From: Tillandsia leiboldiana
Lineage: Eukaryota > Streptophyta > Magnoliopsida > Poales > Bromeliaceae
Assembly (NCBI GenBank): GCA_029204045.2
Contig: JAQNDB010000293.1
Location: forward strand, 1-64,000
Direction of reading: 5' to 3'
Length of the DNA: 64,000 nt
In this document: one piece after another, positions 12,468-23,694 of the stretch
How positions within the stretch are numbered: the stretch's first letter is position 1
How the letters are laid out: every line of letters starts with the position of its first letter
Position numbers and translations under genes: made by a program
The notes under the pieces: model-generated
The model's input: the letters and a program-made list of their open reading frames with translations, nothing else
What the model was told of the DNA's origin: nothing
Databases searched by the model: none

Positions 12468-13678
12468 CTAGGCATCGGCCTAACGGGATTCTCGGACCTT
12501 TGCTGCGTCAGTCGGTTCTTCTCGCCTATGAGTGGGGTGTCTTTTGGGAGCCGCTTGGAGTGACGGCGGTCCCAGCTGTGTAGTACCTTCTTTTAGTGAG
12601 TTAGTGTTGTGAGTTTGAGTCATAGAGGGTTCTCCGACCGAGTAGAGCTTTGAGCATCGAGTTGCCGATCTGTTTGATCGTGGATTATAGCCTGCATGTG
12701 CCGCCTATGAGACAGTGATACAGTTGAGATACTTGAGTTGGTGGGGTCGCTCCCCTCGAGCTACGCCCCGGGTGCGATGATGATACCGAGCCTGACGAGG
12801 CTGCGATGTATGCGACTAGTTGATACACTAGAGTTCACTTGAGATAGTCCGTGTGGGACGCCCTACGTAAGACCAAGTCCTTTTTGGGCGTAGTGGCAGT
12901 AGGTTGGCGCGGGCTTCACTGGACCCTATGTGGCAGTCACTGAGATTTGGGTTACTGTGAGTGAGTAGTTGCATGGCATGTGTCTTAGTAGAGTTTTCAT
13001 TGAGCATAGTACTTATGACATATTAGCAGTATCGAGTGGATGCATACCATCATCTGTGTTCTTTTTCCCTTTGAGCATAGTAGATAGAGGCATGATAGCT
13101 GTAGATACCTTTCCAGCTTACTTTTCTTTATTACAGTCTTTTCTGTTATCTTATGCCTCTAGAAGACTTAGTGGGCAGACCGTGGGTCTTGGAGACGGTA
13201 CCCACTGAGAACTACTGTAGGATGTAGTTCTCACACCCTCTGTCGGTGACAGGTTGCGGAGGCTTTTCTTCCGTTCCTGCCCGAGCTGGCTTGACGGACC
13301 GAGGACAGGGAGTCGCGAGTTAGTTCCCTACCAGCATTGTTCCTTTAGAGTGAGGTAGATGTACCATCCTGGACTGTGGGATTTTGTTATATTTCTAGTT
13401 TTAGTTATCTCCCTTTTTGGATTCGTAGATGTTGTATAGGTGGGTTTTTATTTGTATCTGACCTTGTATTATTCAGGTATTTGGGGAGATGGACTTTGTA
13501 TTTATTTCAACTTTGTAGTAGTTTGATTTATATTACAGCTTTCATTTTCTGCTCTAATATCTTTGTAGCTGTAGTTCTATCTTTTGCAGGTTAGACGCTT
13601 CCTCGGTGCGGGGCTTCCCGTATCGACGGCGGATCTGTTGGCGAGCCCGGGTCGAAGTTTCGACCCCGGGGCGTGACA
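12468..13678 (+). repeat. 3' portion of a + strand 5' LTR
   Basis: Homologous to 15700-17086, for example the GTCGCTCCCCTCGAGCTACG block. It contains the tandem hairpins at 13170-13233 (AGTGGG...CCCACT, then TGAGAACTAC...GTAGTTCTCA) and ends GGGGCGTGACA next to a primer site, which marks it as a 5' LTR. Its own U3 is missing. Confidence 0.85.
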
Positions 13679-13686
13679 GATTAGAG

Positions 13687-13699
13687 TGGTATCAGAGCC
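13687..13699 (+). other. Primer binding site (tRNA-iMet)
   Basis: TGGTATCAGAGCC, the complement of the initiator-Met tRNA 3' end, lies eight bases after the LTR end. Only about ten bases of leader remain before unrelated copia LTR sequence, so this element is reduced to LTR plus primer site. Confidence 0.9.
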
Positions 13700-13708
13700 T
13701 AGGAGTTC

Positions 13709-14087
13709 TCACAGAATAGAATCAAATTAATTAATATAGATAAAGAAACATAGAATTAAATCTAGTTATTTCCTTTCTTCTCTATATGTGGATTTATAAG
13801 TTTTTCTCCATTAATATTTTTTCGTCATTTTCCGGAGTATAAAACTTATCGTGGATTACCCTAAAAGATAGAATTAGGGTATACTTATAGGTTAGAAACC
13901 ACTGGAAGTGGATAAGAATCAAAAATTGACTGTAACAAAATTTTACCCGCACGACGGTCCGGACTGGATTAGGCTCGATCCGGACTGTCGTTGTTTTTCA
14001 AAGAATTCCTGAAAAAACAGGGTTCGGGGTCCGGAACAAAATACCTACGGTCCGGACTGTTCATGCGATTTCAGCAAAATCCACGTT
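13709..14087 (+). repeat. Ty1/copia-type LTR fragment
   Basis: Similar to 54110-54500 within the TGTTGGG-starting LTR: shared phrases are TTTCCTTTCTTCTCTATATG and TATAGGTTAGAAACC, followed by repeated TCCGGA-containing motifs. It ends at ACGTT, where element F begins; the corresponding site near 54493 reads ACGTTCGGG. F therefore appears to have inserted into an old copia LTR. Confidence 0.65.
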
Positions 14088-17086
14088 TGTAGAGGACCGG
14101 AGCTTCGGGTACTGTGCCGACTCCACGTGGCAGCCTGGTATTGTGGAAATACCTTTAGCAGTTTCTGTTTGTATTTACAGAGAGGTTCGGGTGGTCCCGG
14201 AGCTACGCGGAAGCTTTTTTGTAGAAAAGTGAGTTGGCGTCGGATTGAGAGCTTGCGGGTCGAGCATTGGTTTCATGGATGGGTTTGATGTGAGTTGATC
14301 CCTTGGGACATGTGTATTATGATTTTACAGAGGTGTTCGGTTGGTTTCGGGGTGATGCGGAGGTCCCGGGGCGAGGAAGTGAGTTATCGGCGCGATTCGG
14401 GAAGGTTCTGGCAGGATTCTGGAGGTTCTGGGTGGCTGGGTTCCGGAACCAAGCAGTTGGTTCCGGAACTGGCCCCTTGGTTCCGGAACCAGCTGCCTGG
14501 TATCGGAACCAGAGGTGGTGTTCCGGTACCCAAATGCTGGTACCCGAACACAGACTCTGGAATGCCCGAAAAGAGCTCGGATTGCTGCACAGTACTTGGA
14601 GGTATGGGCTTCTTCTGTTCCAACCACTCCCGTCATGTTTTATACCCAGACTCTTGCTCCCTCTCCACCCTTCATTCCTTATCATCTCCTCCTCCCTTTC
14701 TTGCTGCCAGAGAAGAAGAAGAAGAGGAAGTAGTAGAAGGAGAAGCAGGCTCGTGCATTGTGGGAGTTGACCGAGTCAACGTGCGCTCGCGAGGAGCAAT
14801 TGAGGTAAATTAATTGTTGGAGATTGTGGATTTGGATTCGATAGTTCTCCTCTTGGGTTTTATTGATGGAATTGATTGAGAATTGAGCTTAATTTCCATC
14901 CTTTCTCTCCCTCTCTCCCTGTACTCTCGGGTGCAAGCAGGGAGCTTACTGTGCAAATCCGAGGATTTGTCTGCTTCTTGCGCACGTGTGGAGGGCCCTC
15001 TTGAGCTGAGCTGAGGCATGCAGAGACTTTGGGGAGTGTGATAGAGGATTGTTTGGAGCTCCGTGGATTTTTCCGAGACGCGCGACGGCGCGCGCGCGCG
15101 TGAGAGGCATAGTGCAGTTTTTCTTCAGTTTTGCGCCCGTTTCTTCACCAACTTCGGCGCGGCCTTCGGAAAGCATTTGAGGTGGGTTGGAATTTCTTCA
15201 AGATGTATGGAATGCCCTTTAAAGCTATTGAATGCATGTTGATCATGTTTAACTTGATTATTTGCATAGCTGGTAAATCTGATAGTTGCCTAGAAAATTG
15301 TAGGAATGCAATTGCGAGCCCCAGATATTTTTAGCATGATCTAGAAGTGATTTGACACTAGACTGCATGGTTAGTTGGCATCATATTGGCATCTGAATCG
15401 TTTTAAAAATCGTCGGACCTGTTTTAATGAAAACTGGGTTTTGAAAAGAGTTTTAAAATATTGAGTTCTTCCCGAGGGGATTGAGTAGGTTCAGGATGCA
15501 TGTGTTCTCGTGCCAGAGGGCCGAGTGGATTATTAGAGCCTTATGAGATGACTTTCTAGTGTCATGAGAGAGTTTTAGCATTTTTCCAGTTCGGGGGCGG
15601 AAGCTATGGGCGGCTATGCTTGCAGCCTGTTCTTGTTTGACAGGGTTGTAGGTGGCAGTCGTCCAGAATTTCCAGGCCTCCCGTGTTAGAGATTGAGGAT
15701 GTATTCCCTGATTGGGTTACTCTAGATCATGGGTTGCGTTCTGATTTAGTGGTGGAGATGGTTCTCCCACTTAGCCTTGAGAGTTTTGGGGGCTCTGGCA
15801 GATCGAGTCGTGGAGGTTTCCCGACTCAGCCACGGGTCGTGCATTATCAGATTGAGTCGTTGAGGGTTCTCCGACATAGCTGGGAGAGTGTTGGGCATTT
15901 CCTGTTCGAGTTGTGGAGTCTTTCTCCGACTGAGTATGCTTGTTGAGCATTGAGTTCCGATCTGTTTGATCGTGTATTTTAGCCTTGAGTCGTTGAGGGT
16001 TCTCCGACATAGCTGTGAGAGTGTTTGGGCTTTTTCTGTTCGAGTCGTGGAGTCTTTCTCCGACTGAGTTATGCTAGTTGAGCATTGAGATCCGATCTGT
16101 TTGACCGTGGATTATAGCCTGCTGAGCCTGGCTTTTTATGCCAGTTATGAGATACTTGAGATACTTGAGATACTTGAGTTCGGTGGGGTCGCTCCCCTCG
16201 AGCTACGCCCCGGGTGTGATGATGATACCGAGCCTGACGAGGCTGCGATGTGATTACTGAGATGGTCCTAGAGGGACACCCTACGTAAGTCCGTTCCTCC
16301 GGGATGTGCGGCAGTGGATGCCTACGTAAGTCCGTTCCTGCGGGATGTGCGGCAGTAGATGAGCGCAGGCTTGATTGACTGGTCCAAAGAGGGACAGTCA
16401 TTGGGATTGGGTGATATGTGTGAGTGAGTTTCATAGCATGTTCATAGATGAGTTTTCCTTTGAGCATGATACTTGAGGCATGTTAGCAGTAGCGAGTGTA
16501 TGCACATCTTCATCATTGTAGAGTTTCTTGAGCATGATGATTGAGACATGATAGCTATAGTTTCTTTCAGCTTTTATCTATCTATCTATCTGCATACCTA
16601 TCTGTTGTGCCTCCAGTAGACTTAGTGGGCATACCGTGGATATTGAGACGGTACCCACTGGGAACTACCTTTGCAGTAGTTCTCACACCCGCTGCGGTGA
16701 CAGGTTTCCTGAGGCTGCTGTTCCGGCTTAGCTCGCGCGGAGACAGCTGATCGAGGTGAGGACGTGGCCATTTAGTTCCTTACCAGCACTGAGAGTCAGA
16801 GGTAGATGTACCTTGTGTATTTTATGACTCCACTTTTGTACTGGACATTCTGAGAGATCAGTGAGGATTTCTTGTACTTTTGTAGCTGAGAGACATTGTA
16901 TTGAGATTTATTTATTTATATCAGATGTTCAGGGGATTTCTGTAGCTATTTAGTTCTTTTCAGCTCTGATGCATGTTTAGCTATAGATCTTTTGCAGGGT
17001 AGACGCTTCGTCTGTGCGGCGGTTTCCGTACAGATGGCGGATCTGTTGGCGAGCCCGGGTCGCAGTTTTGACCCCGGGGCGTGACA
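14088..17086 (+). repeat. 5' LTR of element F (2999 bp)
   Basis: Starts TGTAGAGGACC, ends GGGGCGTGACA. One CACGTG-N10-ATTGT module lies at 14124-14144. Repeated GGTTCCGGAACC-like motifs fill 14440-14550. Tandem hairpins are at 16624-16685 and a further hairpin is at 17009-17036. A short TCTA microsatellite lies at 16568-16592. The duplicate at 23695-25006 fixes the left end. Confidence 0.92.
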
Positions 17087-17094
17087 GATTAGGG

Positions 17095-17107
17095 TGGTAT
17101 CAGAGCC
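17095..17107 (+). other. Primer binding site of element F
   Basis: TGGTATCAGAGCC eight bases after the LTR end, complementary to initiator-Met tRNA. Confidence 0.93.
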
Positions 17108-17267
17108 TAGGAATATAGGTCGTTGAGGACTTAGTGACCCTAGGCTATTGGTTGGACAGTAGGATGACTGTCGTGAGAGACGTGATTTTAGCGAGAGTCC
17201 TGATTGAGTTTGTACCTCCCCCGAGGGATTGGGGCGAGTGATTTTACATGTTTATTCTCTAAAGTGA

Positions 17268-17291
17268 TTATGTTGGCTGCAGACAACATAA
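17268..17291 (+). other. Leader hairpin with palindromic loop
   Basis: TTATGTTG and CAACATAA form a perfect 8-bp stem around a loop containing CTGCAG, 173 bases after the primer site start. The same hairpin occurs at 27626-27649 and, inverted, at 51203-51226 and 62230-62253. A palindromic loop in a retroelement leader suggests an RNA dimerisation or packaging signal; that is inference. Confidence 0.65.
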
Positions 17292-17429
17292 TACTTTAGA
17301 ATGGTTAACATGTTATAGACTTTCGCTTGATTGGGTCGAGAGTGTTTGAGGTTTGGTTGGTTGTGACTGTTCTCCTTGTTGGCCCTGTGATGCCGTGTAG
17401 CGGCGAGAGCATGTTTGACCTTGGATGAG

Positions 17430-18331
17430 GAGCCCGAACAGCGGGGGGCTGAATGGACAGAGCAGAGCAAGGTCTGCGAGTTACGGGCCCAGGTAGCTCA
17501 GTTGTTTAGGCGACGCGGTGCCAGGAAGAGAACACGGAGCGCGTGATGCGCATGTTGAGCAGAGAGTATCGTTTGAGGTATCGCCAGTAGTACCTCCAGT
17601 CGCGACATCGTCGACTTCGGCCCCGTTTGCACTGTGAGTTGTGCAGAAGCAGCGAGAGATTGCTGATTGATAGTTGTGCATCCGCCAGTTCCATCCCCTA
17701 CAGATTTCAGGGCAGAGTTGGAGCCTCGAGAGGCCGAGAACTGGATTGCCGCTTTGGAAAGTGTTTGAGGACTTGTTATCCAGGACAAGCATCGGGTGCA
17801 CTTGGTTATGCACTTTGGATAAGGACGCCGAGAGTTGGTGGCGTCGAGTTGTTCTATTGAACCACCGGGAGAGCAGTCGAAGACTTGGAGCGAGTTTCTT
17901 CGACGGTTGAGCAGTGTGCCCCATGTTGCCAGGATGAGGCCCAGATAGTTGATTATGTTTGAGAGGGGACTGCATTGAGATGTTGTCATTTTGGGTATTC
18001 TCGGCGAGCGATTTTAGATGCACCGATTGTGCATGCCCGATGGATTGACTGAGGTCTGTGATCATGTCCGAGAGGGACGGAGAGCGAGGGACTAGCTCCA
18101 GAGGGAGATGTCCAGTATCGCCTGATGTTGGGATAGTCGAGTGGATCGAGGTTGCCATGATTCCAGTCACAGGATTATGAGTCTCAGAGGAGACAGAGAC
18201 TAGGAGGTTCTCGTTAGTCGAGGCACCAGCAGCAGTGCTAGGATGAGTATGTCTTGCGGGGAGCCGCATTCTTCGCCATAGAGTGACTTCAGGATGAGGG
18301 CGATGTTTTTCATGTGTTTAGTCAGGACATC
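17430..18331 (+). pseudogene. gag relic of element F
   Basis: Scattered similarity to chromovirus gag in shifting frames. About 17715-17760 reads like the LEPREAENWIAALE stretch, and near 17826-17845 an AESWWRR-type motif of the central gag domain can be seen across a frameshift. Stops and frameshifts are frequent. The relic is interrupted at 18332 by a solo LTR and resumes at 21039. The assignment is by motif and position, not alignment. Confidence 0.6.
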
Positions 18332-18734
18332 TGTAGTAGCCGCTGGTTTAAAATGTTTTTGGGTCTACTTTTGGTTTCGTTTATTTCGCAATTCGTTTCG
18401 GGGGCTGGAGGGTGATCGAATAATTCCTTGTTTCCGGACAGACCGTCGGGGCTCGCGGGTATTTTTAGTTAATAAAGCTCGCGAAACGGAGAACGGCGGT
18501 GCAATCGGTTTTGAATTCCGACGCCGGAATCTCCCGGAATAAATTCCGGAAGGTGGCTAGCGGTTCAGGTGGTCAGCGCGGTTTTTCAGGCAGACCGGAC
18601 CCTGGTTCGCACCTGACTTATTACTCGCTTCTGACTTGAAATGGGTTCATTCCCATTCCCCGTCCTAACCGCTCCCGCCATCTTAACTGCTCCCGTCTTT
18701 TCCCTGTTGTGGGGAGACAGGGGTACGGCAGTTG

Positions 18735-18843
18735 CAACTCCCCACAACTCCCCACAACTCCCCTCAACTCCCCGCAACTTCCCACAACTCCCCACAATTC
18801 CCCTCAACTCCCTGCAACTTCCCACAACTCCCCACAACTCCCC
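18735..18843 (+). repeat. Pyrimidine-rich minisatellite, 10-11 bp unit
   Basis: About ten copies of variants of AACTCCCCACA / AACTCCCCTCA in a row. No transcription factor site was recognised. Confidence 0.9.
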
Positions 18844-19140
18844 TGCGTACGAAACCCCAAGTGCAACGAGAACCCACTTCCCCAACCTTTTAGTTTCCCA
18901 ACCGAACCTTACTGTTTCCCAACCGATCGAGTGGAGAAGCAAGGCGGAGCGGGTGAGGAGAGGGAAGATCGCCGGCATACCCTTCGTTACCGGGCACGCA
19001 AGAAAAGGATGATCATCCCCTAGATCAACCCTAGCCGACGAAACCAAGGTGAGCATAGGTTAGGGTTCTGGATTTGGGCTTTTCTTGGTTCTCTTAGGCG
19101 AAGGGAGGAGGAGGGTCGGCGCCGTCACCGGAGGCGGCGC

Positions 19141-19640
19141 TGCATGCTCCCGCATGCGGGCGGCATCCGCATGCGGGCGGCGCCACCTGCGGGCGGCGCC
19201 GCATGCGGGCGGCGCCGCATGCGGGCGGCGCCGCATGCTTCCGCATGCGGGCGGCGCCGCATGCGGGCGGCGCCCGCTTCCGCATGCGGGCGCCGCCGCA
19301 TGCGGGCGGCACCGCATGCGGGCGGTGCCGCATGCGGGCGCTGCCGCATGCGGGCGGCGCAGCATGCGCCTGCATGCGGGCAGCGCCGCATACGGGCGGC
19401 GCCGCATGCGGGCGGCACCGCATGCGGGCGGCGCCGCATGCCCCTGCATGCGGGCAGAGCCGCATGCCCCCGCATGCGGGCAGAGCCGCATGCGGGCGGC
19501 GCCGCACGCGCCCGCATGCGGGCAGCGCCGCGTGCGGGCGGCGCCGCATGCGGGCAGCGCCGCATGTGGGCAGCGCCACGCGCACCCACAAGTGGGCAGC
19601 GCCGCATCCGGGTGACGCCGCATGCGGACGGCGCCGCACG
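19141..19640 (+). repeat. GC-rich 16-bp self-complementary array
   Basis: About 30 degenerate copies of GGCGGCGCCGCATGCG. Each unit joins two palindromes, GCGGCGCCGC and CGCATGCG, so the array reads almost the same on both strands. Several frames stay open for over 160 codons in each direction, but all give Ala/Pro/His/Arg/Gly repeats. No start context or other gene feature supports translation. Confidence 0.92.
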
Positions 19641-20118
19641 CAGGTAGTACGTCGCCCAGCCGCGCGGGGCCGGGCGTGTACGTGTACGAATTGTTTGCAA
19701 GGTGGGGGGGGGGCGCCGGGTGTTCTAGTCTTTAATCTTGCGGAGTCTTGAATTTCTGACTCCTGTATGACAGGTTCTTGTAGGTCCGGGCGGGCACCCG
19801 AGACGCGGGAGAACCTAGCATCGGTCAGGAGCGCGACAACGAAAAGGTGGGTTTTCGGTCGAGGCTTAGTATAGTGTTAGTATTCCGAAAGGGATTTTTA
19901 TTAAATGTTAATCGGTACTAACGCTGACGATTTCTATGATGTACTATATTACCCCGTGTCTTGGTTACTTATGCTCGAGTTGCGACACGCACACCCGCGG
20001 TCTGGCCACCGCAAAGGGTGCTCTTTTCCGGAAAGGCGGTCTCCGACCCGTGTTACCCACGAGGGGATGTAGTGGGGCCCCCGTAGGTGTGGGGTTCGAG
20101 GCACCAAGGTGTGAGCGG

Positions 20119-20241
20119 TGCGACCTGTCGGGATTGGTGCCCGACGAGGTCAGGTGTGCGACCTGCCGGGATTGGTGCCCGACGAGGTCAGGTGTTACAG
20201 GTGTTACCGGGGTTACAGGTGTCACAGGTGGTACAGGTGGT
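20119..20241 (+). repeat. Short tandem repeats
   Basis: Two copies of a unit of about 37 bp containing GGGATTGGTGCCCGACGAGG (20130-20190), followed by five or six copies of a 9-10 bp GGTGTTACA-like unit (20190-20241). Confidence 0.8.
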
Positions 20242-21038
20242 TGCGAGTTACCGTTATGAGTAGAGTGGTTGCTCCGGCTAGTCTTACTTTTGTGGCTTGG
20301 TATTACTTCACTGCTTTAGTATTGTTATCATGATAGTGTCGCTGACTACCCACTCTGTGACAGGTACCTCCAGGGGGTAGAGGTAGGCGACGGTGAGGCC
20401 GAGGTGGGAGCAGTCGGGCTGTGGGAGCCCTATTATGCCGTTTTCTTTACTTTCTCTGCATTTCATTTGGTATTGTAGGTTACTGTGTGGTTCTCGATAC
20501 CCTTGTGGGGTCGTGTGGATGTTGATTACTTTCGTTCTGATTATGCACTACTGTTTCCTTTATTGTTCCCGTTTGGCCGTTTTCTAAACAAACCAACTAG
20601 AAAACAAAAGAAAAAGGACTTCGAAAACCGTTTTCAAAAGTCTAGGGTCGGGTGGGCCCATTTTCCAAACCCTGTGGATTTATGCCGTTTTCCAATCTAT
20701 TTTCAAAACCTAAGGCCGTGTGGGCCTGTTTTCAAAACGGTGAGTTTATCCTTTCAACTTGACTGGCCACGGGTATTGTTTAGTCTTCATGCACCGTACT
20801 ACTTCGAACTATTGTGATTAAATGGAAAATGATTGCTTGTGTTTGACTGTTGTAATAGCCGCGACGTCGTGCATATACAGAGGAGACTCTGCCCGATTTT
20901 CGAGTGAATCTGTATATGCGGCGGGTCTGGGCACGCGCCGGGGAAGGAGGTTTTAAACAAAAAAATTTTGTACGCACCTTACGCTTACTTTTGTGTATCA
21001 TTTCCGCTAAAATAAAACCCCTGGGGCGTGACAACATC

Positions 21039-23640
21039 TTCAGGCAGAGGGTCCCAGAGTGGTGTTCTTGGATTGGCCGCCTGCGACGGCACCCCACTAC
21101 CCCTTCAGGATGCAGCGGTTCATCCGACTTACCGGTAGGCTGATTGAGCCGAGATGCCGAGGCAGATTGAGCGATGGCCACCATCATCTTGTGGATGAAT
21201 TGTGCAGCCGATTAGAGGACGCCAGGATAATGGATCGCGTCTTATCAGGTGTGGTTGCTTATGGTCATTAGAGTTGGAGCATGTTGATGCCGACACCGCT
21301 GATGTGTGCTTTACTAGAGCAGGGGTAGCTTCGCGTGGGCCAGAGATGGGACTGTTGGCTTGTGCACGTGAGGATCAGGTTTCAGATCACGTATAGCATA
21401 GGTATGAGTGTTGCCAGTTCCGCCCAGTTTTGTAGGACCTTGGATTTGATCCTAGAGTTGTTAGTCCTACATCAGCTCCGAGATGTTGATATAAGGTTGG
21501 ATAGGGATTGGTTATCCCAATGTTGTGCTATCTTGGATTGTCGAGAGTGGACAATGACCCTCCGTGGACCTGGCCAGGAGGAGTGTGGTTATAGAGGATG
21601 CTAGAGCACGACAGAGGTTGAGTCGTGGTCATGTCGCTTTGCTAGCGACGGTAGAAGAGGTGCCTACTGCAGCACCGGGACTAAAGGAATATCTTTATCG
21701 CCCGTGTGATCCCGGACAGGAGTTTACCTGGTCTGATGTTGATGCCACCGTTTAGTGAGACTGAGATCGAGATAGTGATCGACGTGGTTTGGAAACCGCG
21801 CCGACTTCGGCAGCATCTTTTGGAGTATCACTCGTGAGCCAGTGAGAGAGCTGTTAGCGCAGCTGCGGATCCGAGGGATCGAGAGGTCTGGGTGACCCCA
21901 TGCCACGTCGTGAGGATACGGCAGTGAGGATCCGAGAGATTGGTATTTTGGATGTGTTACCACACCGTTGATACACGGTGGTGATGCCACGCCGTTGATA
22001 CACGGTGGTGATGCCACGCCGTTAATACACGGTGGTGATGCCATGCCGTTGGTATACGGCAGTGATGCCACGTTGTGAGTGCACAACGGTGAGAGTGCTG
22101 TGACGATTCGAGCACAGTTAGATTTGGATCGTGTTGGGTCGATGCCTTGCGGGACATTGAAGGCTTTGTGGAACCCTACAGCTGAGGGCTGTGCTAGATA
22201 GAGTCTGAACCCGATAGAGACATTTTGAGCTTACAGTGAGGTCAAGCGGATTGACTAAGGCCCTGCGGCCTTTTGGATTTGAGGACTTGTGTGTTCCGGC
22301 GGTACTTGGACCGGGCAGTAGAACCAGTGTGAGTTTGAGCTCTACAGTGAGTTGCCGTGCTAGTAGTTGAGTTAAATTTATACAAGGCCAGTTGATTTGA
22401 TTATATCGGATTTGGTTTCCGAGATGAGTTTAAGCACGAGGAGCACTTAAGGATAGTGCTGCGACTTCTATGAGAAGAAGTTGATGCCGAGTTGTAAGAG
22501 AATTTGCTCTTAGACTTCGGAAGATTTTGTGGTTAGGCCATGTTATTACAGCCGCAGGAGTGACAGTGGACCCGGCGAAGAGTGTTGCCATTTAGGTTCG
22601 GCTTGGACCCATGATAGTGACAGAGGTCCAGAGTTGGATTAAGCAGTGCCAGAATAACCTTGAGGAGTTCAAGCTGTGGATGGTATTAACATCATTGTGA
22701 ATAGTTGCTTGAGATAGAGAGAGATTTGAGATATCTATCGATCCTAGAACCTGAGGTACTGGGTTACTTAGAAGGAATTTGATTTGGGGCAATGCCGGTG
22801 GATAAAGTTATTAAGGATGTATGATTGAGCTTACAGTAACGTCCCGACAAGGCCAATGTGGTCGCAGCTGCCTTGAATAGGCGAGCGGTGCAGTTTTGGA
22901 GTATGATGGTTACTCAGCAAATGCTGCTGAAAGAGTAATTGAGGCGAATTGAGATTAAGGTGGTGTTCCCCGGGAATGTGGCAAAACTTGTGTTTTGGAC
23001 TCGTAACCCACTCCGTTGGACAGGATTAGAGAGGGAACTTCTCAGTGAATGCAGCGGGAGTACTGAAGTACAAGGACCGCATCTGTGTGCCCGTGGATTC
23101 CGAGATCCGAGAGCTGATTTTGAGAGTTAGGGGTTGGGTGTTGTTCCCGATGTTGGACTTCTTACCCTGTGGATGGGTGTAAGAATGCATCGTGAAGCTC
23201 TCAGCATTGTGGTTGCTAAGGAGCAACGGAAAAGTTATGCCAATTGGAGGCAGGGAGTTTTGGTGACTTCTGGAAATCACTATCCGCAGAAATGTGTAGA
23301 TTTGAGTTTTCGCGGGAAGTTGAGTCCGCGAATTATTGGCAGATTCGAGGAGTTAGAGCGCATTGGATCAGTTGTTCGCCGAGTTGCGCTACCGCCATGA
23401 TTTGGCAAGTATGGATTGGATCCCTTGCTGGATTTGGACTTCGTTTCTTTGGAGTCAGACGAGGACTTGGGCTATCAGGAGCGACCGATGCGAATTCTTG
23501 CTCGAGAGACGAGAGAATTGCGCAACTGGATCATACCTTTTGTAAAGGTCCTATGGAGTCATCATGAGGAGCGAGAGGCCACATGGGAGCCTGAGTTTTA
23601 GCTGAGAGTTTCGTATCCCCACTTATTTGAGTCACCCTCC
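21039..23640 (+). pseudogene. Protease-RT-RNase H-chromodomain relic, element F
   Basis: Recognisable pieces in order: end of protease with DWLSQCCAILDCR and GQEECGYRGC (about 21475-21603); RT N-terminal linker ending in a WVTPCH-like copy of the SPWGAP motif (near 21887-21905); a 27-bp array (21957-22075) where the first RT motifs should be; RT palm and thumb scraps (GLTK near 22247, HEEHLRIVLRLL near 22437); RNase H tail (KANVVAAALNRR, near 22848-22890); integrase linker (23036-23125); GPY/F (KLSPRIIGRFEELERIG, near 23310-23370); and chromodomain (23460-23640). The whole integrase catalytic core and its HHCC finger are absent between 23125 and 23150. Frames shift repeatedly. The family is certain and the product is dead. 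Confidence 0.85.
21957..22075 (+). repeat. 27-bp hairpin minisatellite in RT region
   Basis: Three to four units of 27 bp. Each contains CACCGT-TGATAC-ACGGTG or a variant, a 6-bp stem with a 6-base loop. The same unit is found at 35401-35452, 46255-46529 and 57285-57557, always between the RT N-terminal linker and the RT palm scraps. Confidence 0.88.
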
Positions 23641-23679
23641 TGAGTTTTGGAGTTTTGGGGTTTCGAGGACGAAACCGTT

Positions 23680-23694
23680 AAAAGGAGGGGAGAG
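23680..23694 (+). other. Polypurine tract of element F
   Basis: AAAAGGAGGGGAGAG directly before the TG of the 3' LTR, preceded by the conserved TTTCGAGGACGAAACC motif. It primes plus-strand synthesis. Confidence 0.85.

Larger units (their letters stand above)
18332..21033 (+). repeat. Solo LTR (2702 bp) with TSD ACATC
   Basis: Starts TGTAGTAGCC, ends GGGGCGTGACA, with ACATC at 18327-18331 and 21034-21038. The start resembles solo LTR C. It lacks a primer site or coding sequence. It holds three tandem arrays (18735-18843, 19141-19640, 20119-20241). No further coding signal was seen. It interrupts the gag-protease region of element F, so it is younger than F. Confidence 0.92.

Noticed and set aside
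13687..13699. tRNA gene fragments at TGGTATCAGAGCC
   Set aside because: Thirteen bases complementary to the tRNA 3' end, immediately after LTR ends: primer sites, not tRNA genes.
17481..18269. Minus-strand open frame of 262 codons
   Set aside because: Antisense of the decayed gag region of element F; the sense strand has the gag-like motifs. No domain was recognised.
19060..19751. Several long overlapping open frames on both strands rich in Ala, His, Arg
   Set aside because: Produced by the GC-rich 16-bp repeat in a solo LTR; many frames are open at once and none has a plausible gene structure.
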